DNA of 64,000 nt from Candidatus Poribacteria bacterium (GTDB lineage Bacteria > Poribacteria > WGA-4E > WGA-3G), in contig JAJDWA010000070.1 of assembly GCA_022825825.1 (NCBI GenBank), positions 48,922 through 112,921 on the forward strand, in the 5' to 3' direction. The notes beneath the pieces were generated by a model, which saw only the letters and a list, made by a program, of their open reading frames with translations, made no database searches and was not told the origin of the DNA. The number at the start of each line of letters is the position of its first letter. Position 1 is the first letter of the stretch. Below, in pieces: positions 8,426-16,721 of this stretch. The position numbers and the translations under genes are program-made.

Positions 8426-9550
8426 ATGGCGCATGCATATACCCCCGGACTTAAAGTCACGGAGGGGATGACAATTGAGAAAGAACGTCGGCTTCCGCTT
8501 GAAGGTGAAGTGCTTGTTGAAGCTGGTGCTACGGTTAAGGCAGAAGACATCGTGGCAAAGGCGGATTTACCGGGCAATGTTCAGTTGTTGAACGTCGCAA
8601 ACTTACTCAGTGTGCCACCGGAAGAAATCGCAGAATATATGCTCAAACCTGTAGGTGAAACCGTCTCAGAAGACGAAATTATCGCTACAACAAAGGGGCT
8701 TTTCGGACTTTTCAAATCACAAGCACGTTCGCCTATTGATGGAACGATTGAATCGATATCGGATGTTACAGGGCAGGTCATCCTTCGTGAACCACCTATC
8801 CCTGTTGAACTCAAGGCTTACACAGATGGCACTGTCACTGAAACTATCCCGAATGAAGGCGTCACAGTGGAAACCTACGGCACGTATATCCAAGGCATCT
8901 TCGGTGTTGGTGGTGAAACGGTTGGAAACTTAGTTATAGTGGCGAATTCACCGAATGAGGAGTTGACCGCAGAACAGGTTCTACCTGAACACAAACAGAA
9001 CATACTCGTTGGTGGTGCGCTCGTAAAAACAGATGCAATTCAGAAAGCGATCCAACTTGGCGTACACGGCATCATCGCAGGCGGCATTGACGATGCAGAC
9101 CTGCGGCAACTTCTTGGCTATGAACTTGGCGTTGCAATTACCGGGTCTGAAGAACTCGGGCCTACACTTGTTATCACCGAAGGATTTGGCAGTATCGCAA
9201 TGGCGGAACGCACTTTTGCACTGCTAAAGCAGCGCGAAGGCATGAAAACCTCTATCAACGGTGCTACACAAATTCGCGCAGGCGTTGTCCGACCAGAGAT
9301 ACTTATACCGTTAGTTACGGAAACCGAAAACACGGACATTGACACACCTGCTGGCATGTTAGAAATTGGTAGCCCTGTACGTGTTATACGTGAACCGCAT
9401 TTTGGCAAATTGGGACACGTTACCGAATTACCGATTGAGCTACAGAAATTGGAAACAGAAGCAGAGGTGCGCGTGCTGCAAGTTGAATTCGAAGATGGTG
9501 AAAGAACCAATCTGCCCCGCGCCAACGTTGAAGCGATTGAAGAGAGATAG
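8426..9550 (+). CDS. Conserved hypothetical with barrel-sandwich (lipoyl-like) region
   Basis: A 374-aa protein without signal peptide or membrane segment. The first 200 residues are rich in short beta strands with glycine turns and repeated phrases (ARSPIDGTIESISDVTGQV; then AYTDGTVTETIPNEG) that resemble barrel-sandwich-hybrid folds of RnfC, biotinyl and HlyD-type proteins, but no biotinylation or lipoylation lysine motif is present. The middle part (ILVGGALVKTDAIQKAI) looks alpha/beta and the end (about 315-370) looks like a small beta barrel. ATG 8426 has GAGGT 6 nt upstream. The function is unknown and the domain call is by eye. Confidence 0.6.
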   Translation: MAHAYTPGLKVTEGMTIEKERRLPLEGEVLVEAGATVKAEDIVAKADLPGNVQLLNVANLLSVPPEEIAEYMLKPVGETVSEDEIIATTKGLFGLFKSQARSPIDGTIESISDVTGQVILREPPIPVELKAYTDGTVTETIPNEGVTVETYGTYIQGIFGVGGETVGNLVIVANSPNEELTAEQVLPEHKQNILVGGALVKTDAIQKAIQLGVHGIIAGGIDDADLRQLLGYELGVAITGSEELGPTLVITEGFGSIAMAERTFALLKQREGMKTSINGATQIRAGVVRPEILIPLVTETENTDIDTPAGMLEIGSPVRVIREPHFGKLGHVTELPIELQKLETEAEVRVLQVEFEDGERTNLPRANVEAIEER

Positions 9551-9691
9551 ATTATAATAGATACGCGCTTTCATTCCCCGGTAGGCGGGGAATGCCTAAA
9601 TGGCATTTACACCGTTGATTTGGAGGTTTCCTAACCTCTCTGGTGCAGCGTGTCCGAGTCCTCTAAAACCTACTATAACAGGAGAGACACT
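9551..9691. repeat. Intergenic hairpin repeats
   Basis: Contains ATTCCCCGGTAGGCGGGGAAT (an imperfect palindrome at about 9573-9593) followed by a GCCTAAATGGCATTTACACC unit also seen near 44120, 27160 and 40330. It looks like a mosaic of the window's intergenic repeats. No gene is seen. Confidence 0.5.
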
Positions 9692-10102
9692 ATGCCAGAC
9701 ACAAACGAAAACACACAAGACCCACAACAACAAATCAACAGACACTTCTTACGCTACCTACGCGAAAACGCTAAACTTACACAGGAACAACTTGCCCAGG
9801 AAATCGGTGTCGAAATCGAGCTGGTTCAGCACTGGGAAACAGGAAGACGACAGCCGAGCCAAAGACACCAATTTGATTTGGAAAAATTGTTCGGTATTGA
9901 GGCAGGGGGACTCTGCCTCGAAATACAACAACTCCTCATTGAAGATTTTAACGCTGCATATTTTGGTGATGAAGATGCACGCGCAAGAATTGATTGGGTA
10001 GATGAGAAAAAAAGATTAGCACAAGTACTTTCTATAATTCCATCCACGAAAAGATTACCGACCGCAGAACTTATCACGGCATTGCTTGAAGAACTTTTAT
10101 AG
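9692..10102 (+). CDS. XRE-family helix-turn-helix regulator
   Basis: A 136-aa cytoplasmic protein. An HTH_3/XRE domain spans about residues 18-70: FLRYLRENAKLTQEQLAQEIG, then VQHWETGRRQPS, the classic recognition helix and following turn. The C-terminal half (about 75-136) is helical and unassigned. ATG 9692 follows AGGAGAG; translation from further upstream (9650) has no ribosome site. No partner toxin is adjacent, so a stand-alone regulator is more likely than an antitoxin. Confidence 0.85.
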   Translation: MPDTNENTQDPQQQINRHFLRYLRENAKLTQEQLAQEIGVEIELVQHWETGRRQPSQRHQFDLEKLFGIEAGGLCLEIQQLLIEDFNAAYFGDEDARARIDWVDEKKRLAQVLSIIPSTKRLPTAELITALLEELL

Positions 10103-10139
10103 TGGGAATATTCTCACTACTACACTGTTTTCTCCTTTT

Positions 10140-10306
10140 TATACTGAAATCTAAAATATGTGCACAATCCCTGGTAGATGCGGTTTCCTAACCGCATCTA
10201 TGAGATTAGATAAACACAGGTTCGGTTAGGAAACTGAACCCGCCGAATGCCGGACGCGCATGAGGCGTTGATTCGTAGTGTCCAAACAATTATGGATTTT
10301 ACTATA
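10140..10306. mobile_element. MITE-like element, family A, complete
   Basis: Left terminus TATACTGAAATCTAAAATAT then GTGCAC; right terminus GTGTCCAAACAATTATGG ending ACTATA at 10306. The interior is the hairpin CTGGTAGATGCGGTTTCCTA with complementary arms, plus GGTTCGGTTAGGAAACTGAACC. Length 167 bp, with no coding capacity. Confidence 0.7.
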
Positions 10307-10424
10307 AGTGAATTTCGCAGAATTGATTAAGGAATCTTAATCCTTAAAAAATCTCCTTTTAATACAAATTTTTAACATATTTTGCATAATTATTGTCAAA
10401 AAAGCGTAATTTAGTGTTAATTAT

Positions 10425-10516
10425 TTGATATTTATTGATTTTTTGTGTATAATTACTGTTAATATAATACAATTCAGTGTTAATTATTTGACATTTGATT
10501 GTATTTACTGTATAAT
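10425..10516 (+). promoter_or_regulatory. Tandem duplicated sigma70 promoters
   Basis: Two promoter-bearing units repeat with a 63-bp period. P1 is TTGATA (10425-10430), 17 bp, TATAAT (10448-10453). P2 is TTGACA (10488-10493), 17 bp, TATAAT (10511-10516). Each unit begins AGTGTTAATTATTTGA and ends TATAATTACTGTTAAT. Both point to the gene at 10668. A third, degenerate unit may start near 10390. Confidence 0.75.
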
Positions 10517-10522
10517 TACTGT

Positions 10523-10660
10523 TAATCAATGAGAGATACCTGCACTAAAAACATGACGTGCATGGTGTGCGTCCCCCACTGACAAGTGGAAAACCCACAG
10601 TGCAGACAAAAAACTCTCATAACAGACATGCCGTTGGGGCGTGTCACACAACAAGCGGAG
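10523..10660 (+). ncRNA. Structured 5' leader RNA, candidate cis-regulatory element
   Basis: The leader between P2 and the start codon can form nested helices by eye: ATGAGAG (10529-10535) with CTCTCAT (10614-10620); CTGCACT (10540-10546) with AGTGCAG (10599-10605); the hairpin GACGTGC-ATGGT-GTGCGTC (10555-10573); the hairpin CCACT-GACA-AGTGG (10576-10589); and, outside the closed domain, GACATGCC-GTTGG-GGCGTGTC (10625-10645). The ribosome site GGAGG lies 10 nt further on. I do not recognise a known riboswitch class. Confidence 0.5.
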
Positions 10661-10667
10661 GTTATAG

Positions 10668-11438
10668 ATGACTCGAGACATCATCACCAATAAATGGATT
10701 ATTGGCGCGATAGTCTTCTTGATAGTATTTGCCGGTGCGTGTGTATTATGGTACCGATACGACACGGCACCTTATAGGCAAGAGGCAGCCGAAGCCGCCA
10801 AGTTACTCCGCCAACGGGAAGCAACCCAAAAAGCAGATACTGAGAACGCGGTAAAACGGGCAGCCGATGCACCTGCGGAAAGCAGTACGCCACCCGCAGA
10901 GCAACCAATAGTCGATGAGGAAAGTATCCCCCAAAATGCTGATATGGATAATACTACCCAGGTAGACATAAAACATGAGGGTGGAACGAGAACAATAACA
11001 ATTGATAAAACCGTACATCCATACATGTTGGAATCACCGTTTGGCTTTGGGGCCTATCCAGAAATACCCCCTGGGTGGCCTGGATTTGCTATTTGGATGA
11101 CAGTAAAAGAAGCATACGACACTTTTCCAAGCGACACAAAGCGAGACAATGAGTTAATGGCCCGAGTGACAATCAAAGCATGGAACGAGGGTGACAGAAA
11201 CTGGACACATGCAAATATGGATCGTCTAACTGGCAAAGTTTATCTAATGTACCCTAATACAGTCTATATTACTGTAAAAGATCATGTATTAGAGGACGGT
11301 ACCGTAATACAAAGGATTACCCGTCAATTAGGGAAGGCTCCCACCGATGTCGACCTATTAAACCCTCCGTCTCACATAACTGTTTTAGATTATGATTCAT
11401 CAGGGATTGACCCTTATGAATATCTCAATCTAAATTAG
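10668..11438 (+). CDS. Single-pass membrane-anchored hypothetical protein
   Basis: A 256-aa protein with one N-terminal membrane helix (about residues 10-30, WIIGAIVFLIVFAGACVLWY) and a short cytoplasmic tail. It then has a charged, coiled-coil-prone and Pro/Glu-rich linker (about 35-90) and a soluble periplasmic region rich in aromatic residues. No catalytic motif is recognised. The start ATG 10668 follows GCGGAGG. The double promoter and elaborate leader suggest tight regulation. The function is unknown. Confidence 0.7.
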   Translation: MTRDIITNKWIIGAIVFLIVFAGACVLWYRYDTAPYRQEAAEAAKLLRQREATQKADTENAVKRAADAPAESSTPPAEQPIVDEESIPQNADMDNTTQVDIKHEGGTRTITIDKTVHPYMLESPFGFGAYPEIPPGWPGFAIWMTVKEAYDTFPSDTKRDNELMARVTIKAWNEGDRNWTHANMDRLTGKVYLMYPNTVYITVKDHVLEDGTVIQRITRQLGKAPTDVDLLNPPSHITVLDYDSSGIDPYEYLNLN

Positions 11439-11586
11439 TGCTTTGTCAACATATTATTGTCCGTCGCGATTCGGAGATCGCTCCTACCGATGAACTGCTT
11501 ATCGTAGGAGGGAACTCCGATTCCCGACCCCTTTCAAGCCCCATCAATTAGCACTTGACTAAACACTTGCAAAGGAGAAAAAAATG
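11439..11586. repeat. Hairpin repeat of the GTAGGAGCGA type
   Basis: 11461-11528 holds GATCGCTCCTACC and TCGTAGGAGGGA arms, a diverged relative of the hairpins at 45521, 46192, 60366 and 60620. It sits between converging genes and could act as a terminator, but no T run follows. Confidence 0.45.
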
Positions 11587-12282
11587 TTAAAACGTCTTTA
11601 GTGGCGATTTCACTCGTCGCACAATCCCAGAAAAATAGCACAGCCGATCATAATACCCCATCACCCGCTTTACATAGTGCCGCGTCTCGTTATACCCTCT
11701 AAAATATCCGTGCGGCGGCACACCTGCTTCCCAAATTTCTATATGCAATTTTTTATCCTTTTCTGTGAGTAGCCCCAGATTTGTCCTAATAGATTCCCAC
11801 TCATGCGGCTTACATTGCCGGTGCATTGCTATTTTCTGGGCATCTTTGATATGTCCCCGTCCACCATTATAACTCGCTAAAGCAATGCGAATACGATTTG
11901 GATGTGAACTTTCTGGATAGAGATCGTATAAACTGCGCAGATACCGAGTCGCGCCAGCAATACTCTCATGAGCTTCAAAAGGATCGGAAACACCGACTTC
12001 TTTCGCTGTTTCAGGCATTAGCTGCATCAATCCTTTCGCGCCAGCAGGACTCACGGCAGATTCGTTAAACCCAGATTCCTGGACAATCAGAGCAGTAACC
12101 AGCCGCCAATCCAACTGATGTATCGCAGCATGTTTCTGAATAACCCGCCGATACTTTAGAATCTTTGGGGAAACAGCCAGAAGCCGGACACCGTTCCAGT
12201 CACGGACAAGGGCGACTAAGCCCCCAATCAGTAATGTGCAAACGATAATTCTTACAAAAATGCGTTTTGTTATCTTTACCAT
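11587..12282 (-). CDS. Membrane-anchored lytic transglycosylase (SLT domain)
   Basis: A 231-aa protein. One N-terminal membrane helix (about 8-27) could be an uncleaved anchor or signal. An SLT domain of the Slt70/MltC type spans about 45-190, with catalytic Glu69 in IVQESGFNE, then GAKGLMQLMPETAKEVG (82-98) and ASYNGGRGHI. It cleaves murein glycan strands to 1,6-anhydro ends in the periplasm. The C-terminal GYNETRHYVKRVMGYYDRL is typical of the MltE/Slt group. It is transcribed alone. Confidence 0.92.
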   Translation of the reverse strand: MVKITKRIFVRIIVCTLLIGGLVALVRDWNGVRLLAVSPKILKYRRVIQKHAAIHQLDWRLVTALIVQESGFNESAVSPAGAKGLMQLMPETAKEVGVSDPFEAHESIAGATRYLRSLYDLYPESSHPNRIRIALASYNGGRGHIKDAQKIAMHRQCKPHEWESIRTNLGLLTEKDKKLHIEIWEAGVPPHGYFRGYNETRHYVKRVMGYYDRLCYFSGIVRRVKSPLKTF

Positions 12283-12299
12283 GTGAGTCTAATACCAAA

Positions 12300-12504
12300 T
12301 TAAACGTGAGCTCGGTATAAGCAATTTTGGAAACGGTAGGAGCGGTTTCCTAACCGCTCCGTGTCAGACACAAAACGTGCCTGTCGTTGCCAGGATAAGC
12401 CCGGTTCGGTTGGGAAACCGAACCTACCGTGGTTATTAAGAATTAGAATAAAATCAAAGCATGAAGAACTTTATATCTCTTGGACCGAGCTCACGTTACA
12501 TTAA
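12300..12504. mobile_element. Inverted-repeat element, family B
   Basis: Bounded by TTAAACGTGAGCTCGGTA (left) and ACCGAGCTCACGTTACATTA (right), a near-perfect inverted repeat of about 15 bp. The interior has two hairpins, GGTAGGAGCGGTTTCCTAACC with its partner arm and CGGTTCGGTTGGGAAACCG. No coding capacity. The right end stops just before the next gene's stop codon. Confidence 0.6.
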
Positions 12505-12509
12505 ATATA

Positions 12510-14477
12510 TTAACGCGGCAAGGCATGATAACCTATACCACTGAAAAATCCAACGACCATCCAGATTCCTACCATCACATATTCACCAAAAATCAATCCG
12601 AATGCTATAGGACGGATCCGCCGATACATCATAGGACCGCCAAACTTCAACGTAATGTATTTGATGAGCCATCCCACAAAAATAGAAGACCATAGGTGAA
12701 ACGCAGGATAGGTAGCACCTAATAAGTATCCGATCGGATGCAACGACCACCAGACAAAACTTTGACGCATCCAGAGCATAAACGCTGTAAAACCTGCACC
12801 TGCAATCATACTATAAACCTCAAGCCAATTTGTTTCAACAGGAAATTGAATGAGTCTGTTCATTCGGTTGAAATAACCACGCGGGGCACCGACAAATGAC
12901 GAGCCTTGTAAAAACAGCGCGCCTTTATCGTAGACGAGTGTTAACGATGCATAAACGGATACGAGGATAGCAGCGACGATTGAAATACCGAGTATCGGCA
13001 CGATTCGGCGGCGGGCAAGTTGAACTTCATCGGCTGCTTTGAAACTGTGCAAGAAGTTCGGCATCATGAATTCTCCCCAATCCCGTAGAAAAGTCCGCTG
13101 AAAACTGAGAACTGCCAAACTTTTTTGTCCCATTACCCCCGATCCGAGTGTGAAATTGATGTAATCTGATGGGAAAAAAGGGGCTTGCACAAGGAGTAGT
13201 CCACCGTTTACCACCATCCATGATAACACGACAGAGGTGATAAATATTGAGAGCAGCGTGACCACCGCCACCCAAGTGGTTATGCCAGCAATCACAAAGA
13301 ACGCAACAAGAGTAACAAAACCGAGAAGAAATCCGAGCAGTGCTAAGCGATATGGCAGGGGTTCATCGGAATCGTCTATTACACGTTTATCCCCTGATGG
13401 ACTCGTTTGTTTCCTGTCTATACCAAACGTTCGCCTGAAAATCGTAGCAATATGTTCGCGTCCACCCCAGAAAACAGCAGGGACAAAAATAAGATAGCCT
13501 CCCATCACTTGACGGCTACAACTTAGCCACGGACCGATCCCAAAGCCAGTTGCATTCATGATGATGTATTGGAGTTTGAAAAATAGAAAGAAAAACCAGA
13601 GACTAAAAGACACTTCAAGCGTCAACAGTGCAGCCACACCGATAACTGAAAAATAGATAGCGATGTTCATCGCTGGCCACATGCCGAGCGTATGCCACGG
13701 CTTTTCTGTAAAGGCGCGATGAATGTTATAAATCAATGGGATTTCTGGTACTGTAGGAAAATGGGCGTGTAGTCCATTGAGAAAATGTATCAGCACCGGC
13801 AATGCCATGCCTACCCACAATAATTTATTTTTGAAAAAAGCATTGAGAAGTGTTCCACGTTCCGGTGCTGCTGCCAATTGAACAGGAATTTGAACTAAGG
13901 GAAACGAGAATCGTTCGCGTTCTATCCACTGCTTGCGGAGGATTGTGGAGAGGCAGACCGTTGTGAAGTAAAAAACGAAAACAAAAAGCCCCCAGATAAG
14001 GAGCGGTTTGATCCAAGGTGACCACGGGACATTTCCACCCGGTGAAAGTCCTTCATAGAAATCTGTTACGGCTTGTGTGTCCGTAACGACCAACCACTCT
14101 GGGATGTGTGGTTGGAGTGTCTCTACCCAATCGTTTTCGGGAGTAGTGAAGTAACGTAGCGCAACAAGACAGGGTAGCAGAAACTGCAGCAGTCCCATTG
14201 AAGGAATGCCAACAGCAACGATTAGCATCATCCAGATAACTGTTAATTCAAGGGCAGAAAAGGAAAAACGACTGTTTCGCGTCAAAAAACGCAGCGGAAG
14301 ATTGACAACGAATACAAGCAGGAGCAACCCAAAGATTGAACCGACAGGTAAGTGATTGCCCGCAATCCTTGAATTCCCTAAAAAATAATTGTTGTAGGGG
14401 GTGATTGCACATATTCCCCCTACCAAAAACAGTCCTACAAGGACAGCAGAAAATCGGATTTTTGGGCGGCGGGGCAT
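12510..14477 (-). CDS. Multi-pass membrane protein, DUF6785/OPT-like
   Basis: A 655-aa integral membrane protein with about 12-14 hydrophobic segments over its whole length. The pattern (ALELTVIWMMLIVAVGIPSMGL; NATGFGIGPWLSCSRQVMGG; ERFSFPLVQIPVQLA) matches the large DUF6785/DUF6784 membrane family common in Planctomycetes and Poribacteria, which looks distantly related to oligopeptide transporters. Substrate and function are unknown. ATG 14477 follows GTAGGAA. It lies next to the sulfatase, but a repeat element of more than 120 bp separates them, so an operon is not certain. Confidence 0.75.
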   Translation of the reverse strand: MPRRPKIRFSAVLVGLFLVGGICAITPYNNYFLGNSRIAGNHLPVGSIFGLLLLVFVVNLPLRFLTRNSRFSFSALELTVIWMMLIVAVGIPSMGLLQFLLPCLVALRYFTTPENDWVETLQPHIPEWLVVTDTQAVTDFYEGLSPGGNVPWSPWIKPLLIWGLFVFVFYFTTVCLSTILRKQWIERERFSFPLVQIPVQLAAAPERGTLLNAFFKNKLLWVGMALPVLIHFLNGLHAHFPTVPEIPLIYNIHRAFTEKPWHTLGMWPAMNIAIYFSVIGVAALLTLEVSFSLWFFFLFFKLQYIIMNATGFGIGPWLSCSRQVMGGYLIFVPAVFWGGREHIATIFRRTFGIDRKQTSPSGDKRVIDDSDEPLPYRLALLGFLLGFVTLVAFFVIAGITTWVAVVTLLSIFITSVVLSWMVVNGGLLLVQAPFFPSDYINFTLGSGVMGQKSLAVLSFQRTFLRDWGEFMMPNFLHSFKAADEVQLARRRIVPILGISIVAAILVSVYASLTLVYDKGALFLQGSSFVGAPRGYFNRMNRLIQFPVETNWLEVYSMIAGAGFTAFMLWMRQSFVWWSLHPIGYLLGATYPAFHLWSSIFVGWLIKYITLKFGGPMMYRRIRPIAFGLIFGEYVMVGIWMVVGFFSGIGYHALPR

Positions 14478-14584
14478 ATTAAGTTCCTACACGATGAAAT
14501 CGGTTCAAAAGATTACTACGATTAAAACGCATGATGCGGTGTGAAGCAGATTCTTCTCACCACGCTACACACCTGCCACCTAAC

Positions 14585-14708
14585 TATGAAAGGTTTTGGA
14601 ATTAACGAGACACTTCAGGATAGGCGAGGTTAGGAAACCTCGCCTACGAGGGAAATTACCGTGCATGTGGGGGGACAACATGTCCATTTATTTTCATGAT
14701 TTACTATA
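14585..14708. mobile_element. MITE-like element, family A
   Basis: The left end (TATGAAAGG then GGAATTAACGAGACACTT) and right end (TGTCCATTTATTTTCATG ending ACTATA) match the family termini. The interior carries the hairpin AGGCGAGGTTAGGAAACCTC with GCCTA. 124 bp, no gene. Confidence 0.6.
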
Positions 14709-14713
14709 TTTTC

Positions 14714-16174
14714 TCAATTCCCTTCAGTTTCATCACGGAGGACCGGGTTATAAAGACAGAGTTCTGCGTCTACAATTCTGCCATCAGGTAACGTATACTG
14801 ATTCGGGGTACCGCCGCCCCACGGTGCTGTCCAATCTTTGCTGCGTTCTTTATCATCATCTTGTTTTTGCTGAACAGCTTCCCAAGAAAATCCTCCCATG
14901 AGTTGTTCATGTAGGGATGCTTCCAATTCGCTATGTTCAGGTTTCCCAGCAAGATTTTCAAATTCGTCAGGGTCATTTTCTAAATCAAACAAGATAGATT
15001 CATCTTTGGGAAAAGCGACATATTTATAGCGAGGCACTCTCAACATCCGCATTGGGCCTGTGGTTTGGTTTGCCCAATACTCACTGATTGCGGTGTTTCG
15101 CCAGCCATCCGAATTCCCAGTCATCAGATTTGATAAATCCGAACCGTCAAGCTCATCGGGTATCGGTATACCTGCCCTTGCACACAAGGTCGGGAAAAGA
15201 TCGTTTAACTCCACAGGCGCGTCAACACGTTTGCCGTGCGTTCCTTCTGCTCGTGTATCGTATACAATAAGTGGAACCCGTGCTGCTGCCTCATAATAAC
15301 TGGATTTCCACCATTGTCCATGCTCACCAGCCATCTCACCGTGGTCGGTGGTATAAACGATGATTGTGTTCTCTAATAGCCCATCGCGTTCCAAGATCGT
15401 CAACAAATCACCGACACATTCATCCAGAAATTCACAGCAAGCATAGTATGCCGCGCGTGCTTTTCGCGTCTCTTCCTCTGTAATGGCTGCTGTGTTGAAG
15501 GTCTTTCTTAATCCTGCCGCATAACGGTGTGTCTGTTCCAAATGTCCCGGTGGGATATTGGGCATGTCTACATTATCGGGATAGTATTTGTCAAGCAGCC
15601 GTTTTGGTGCGGTAAGCGGAAAGTGCGGGCGGCTATAACTTGCAAGCAAAAACCACGGTTGGTCAGTAGGTTGAGACCTGATGTACTCTATTGTTTCTTC
15701 ATTAACTACCCGTTCTTGCAATAGGCTTGTTGGAATTTCTGTTACCCCTGCATCCTTTGTGCGATTCTTGTTCCCGCGGAGTGGATCGCGTTGATGTCCG
15801 GCGCGTCCACGCAGATCACCGTAGGGGCGTGATTGGAATCCGTTGTGTTGCTCTCTCCCGCCAAAGTGCATTTTTCCAACCAGCGCGGTGGCATATCCGT
15901 GTTCTGCAAAATGTGTTGGCATTGTGAGGTGTTCAGGATACAGGATTGAACCGTTATTCCAAGCGGAGCAACGACGCGCGTATTTCCCTGTTAACATACA
16001 CATTCGTGAGGGTGTGCAAAGTGGGAATTGGCAGTATGCCGCATCAAAATAGTTCCCAGATTCCGCAAGCTGATCAAGGTTTGGCGTTTGCACAATATCG
16101 TTGCCTTCATACCCCATAGCATGAGGACTGTGTTCATCGCTCTGGAGAAATAGAATATTCGGTTTTTGAGCCAT
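14714..16174 (-). CDS. Sulfatase (type I, formylglycine-dependent)
   Basis: A 486-aa sulfatase of the alkaline phosphatase superfamily. The signature CTPSR is at residues 53-57, with Cys53 the residue matured to formylglycine. The N-terminal metal ligands are in LFLQSDEHSPHAMG, and YTTDHGEMAGEHGQWWKSSYYEAAARVPL is the second conserved block. No signal peptide is apparent, so it may be cytoplasmic or exported in another way. The substrate is probably a sulfated glycan. A formylglycine-generating enzyme is not in the window. Confidence 0.93.
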   Translation of the reverse strand: MAQKPNILFLQSDEHSPHAMGYEGNDIVQTPNLDQLAESGNYFDAAYCQFPLCTPSRMCMLTGKYARRCSAWNNGSILYPEHLTMPTHFAEHGYATALVGKMHFGGREQHNGFQSRPYGDLRGRAGHQRDPLRGNKNRTKDAGVTEIPTSLLQERVVNEETIEYIRSQPTDQPWFLLASYSRPHFPLTAPKRLLDKYYPDNVDMPNIPPGHLEQTHRYAAGLRKTFNTAAITEEETRKARAAYYACCEFLDECVGDLLTILERDGLLENTIIVYTTDHGEMAGEHGQWWKSSYYEAAARVPLIVYDTRAEGTHGKRVDAPVELNDLFPTLCARAGIPIPDELDGSDLSNLMTGNSDGWRNTAISEYWANQTTGPMRMLRVPRYKYVAFPKDESILFDLENDPDEFENLAGKPEHSELEASLHEQLMGGFSWEAVQQKQDDDKERSKDWTAPWGGGTPNQYTLPDGRIVDAELCLYNPVLRDETEGN

Positions 16175-16207
16175 GCTGCAATAGTCTCCTTTACTGTTAA
16201 TCTGTAT

Positions 16208-16449
16208 TTAAGTGGGCAACTCACCATGCATTTGAAAATCAACCCCAAAGGACAGGACAATGTCAGAGTCTTTTTTAGCGAAGTGTTGCGAAAAATCAAC
16301 AAGCGTAAATCCGAGAAGTTGTTTCGTCTCTGGGTGAAACCGCAGAATTAAATCATCCGCGTATTCAATGTAGTCGGTATATTCGGGTTGCCCTCGCGTC
16401 ACATAAAGCACATCAGCTTCGCCATCATAAACAATTTTTTGTTACTCAT
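16208..16449 (-). pseudogene. DUF2283-like gene with apparent frameshift
   Basis: The main frame (16411 down to 16208) encodes YVTRGQPEYTDYIEYADDL and LLGFTLVDFSQHF, typical of the second half of the small DUF2283 family. The expected N-terminal KIVYDGEADVLY is in frame just upstream, but the natural ATG at 16449 (MSNKK) is one frame away. The two are joined if the A6 run near 16432-16437 had one more A. Either the gene is broken, there is a sequencing error, or slippage occurs at the A run. DUF2283 genes are often in toxin-antitoxin-like contexts; none is seen here. Confidence 0.55.
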
Positions 16450-16486
16450 CTCATACCATTTCTATTTGAATAACTGTCATAATTCC

Positions 16487-16560
16487 CCTCGCTTGCGGGG
16501 GGTTAGGGGGGTGAGTGTTTTTGGTCCTGCCCCCCTTTATCCCCCCGCAAGCGAGGGGAA
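16487..16560. repeat. Large GC-rich inverted repeat (CCCCTCGCTTGCGGGGGG)
   Basis: TCCCCTCGCTTGCGGGGGG near 16486-16504 is complementary to CCCCCCGCAAGCGAGGGGA at about 16543-16561, and the inner GGTTAGGGGGG pairs with CCCCCCTTTATC. Related arms occur at 60694-60720 and 62440-62482. Confidence 0.7.
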
Positions 16561-16721
16561 AGAAGAAATCCTAATGAAACATTATCTATTAGAAATGGTA
16601 TCAGGCACTTTCCAATTGGGTATCTTGATGCTTTAGTTTACACGAATTCTCAACGATATTCAAGTAGAATTTGGGCAAAAGTTTTCTCTACAATGAAATG
16701 CAAAAACCGATAGCCAATTTC

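Noticed and set aside
10390..10520. Repeated AT-rich units looked at first like a short CRISPR or origin iterons
   Set aside because: Only two units with drifted spacers, and each contains a well-formed promoter; there are no cas genes, dnaA boxes or replication genes nearby.
11587..14477. Second copy of the barrel/SLT fusion around the lytic transglycosylase
   Set aside because: The adjacent 655-aa gene is an all-helical membrane protein with its own start, not a barrel domain.
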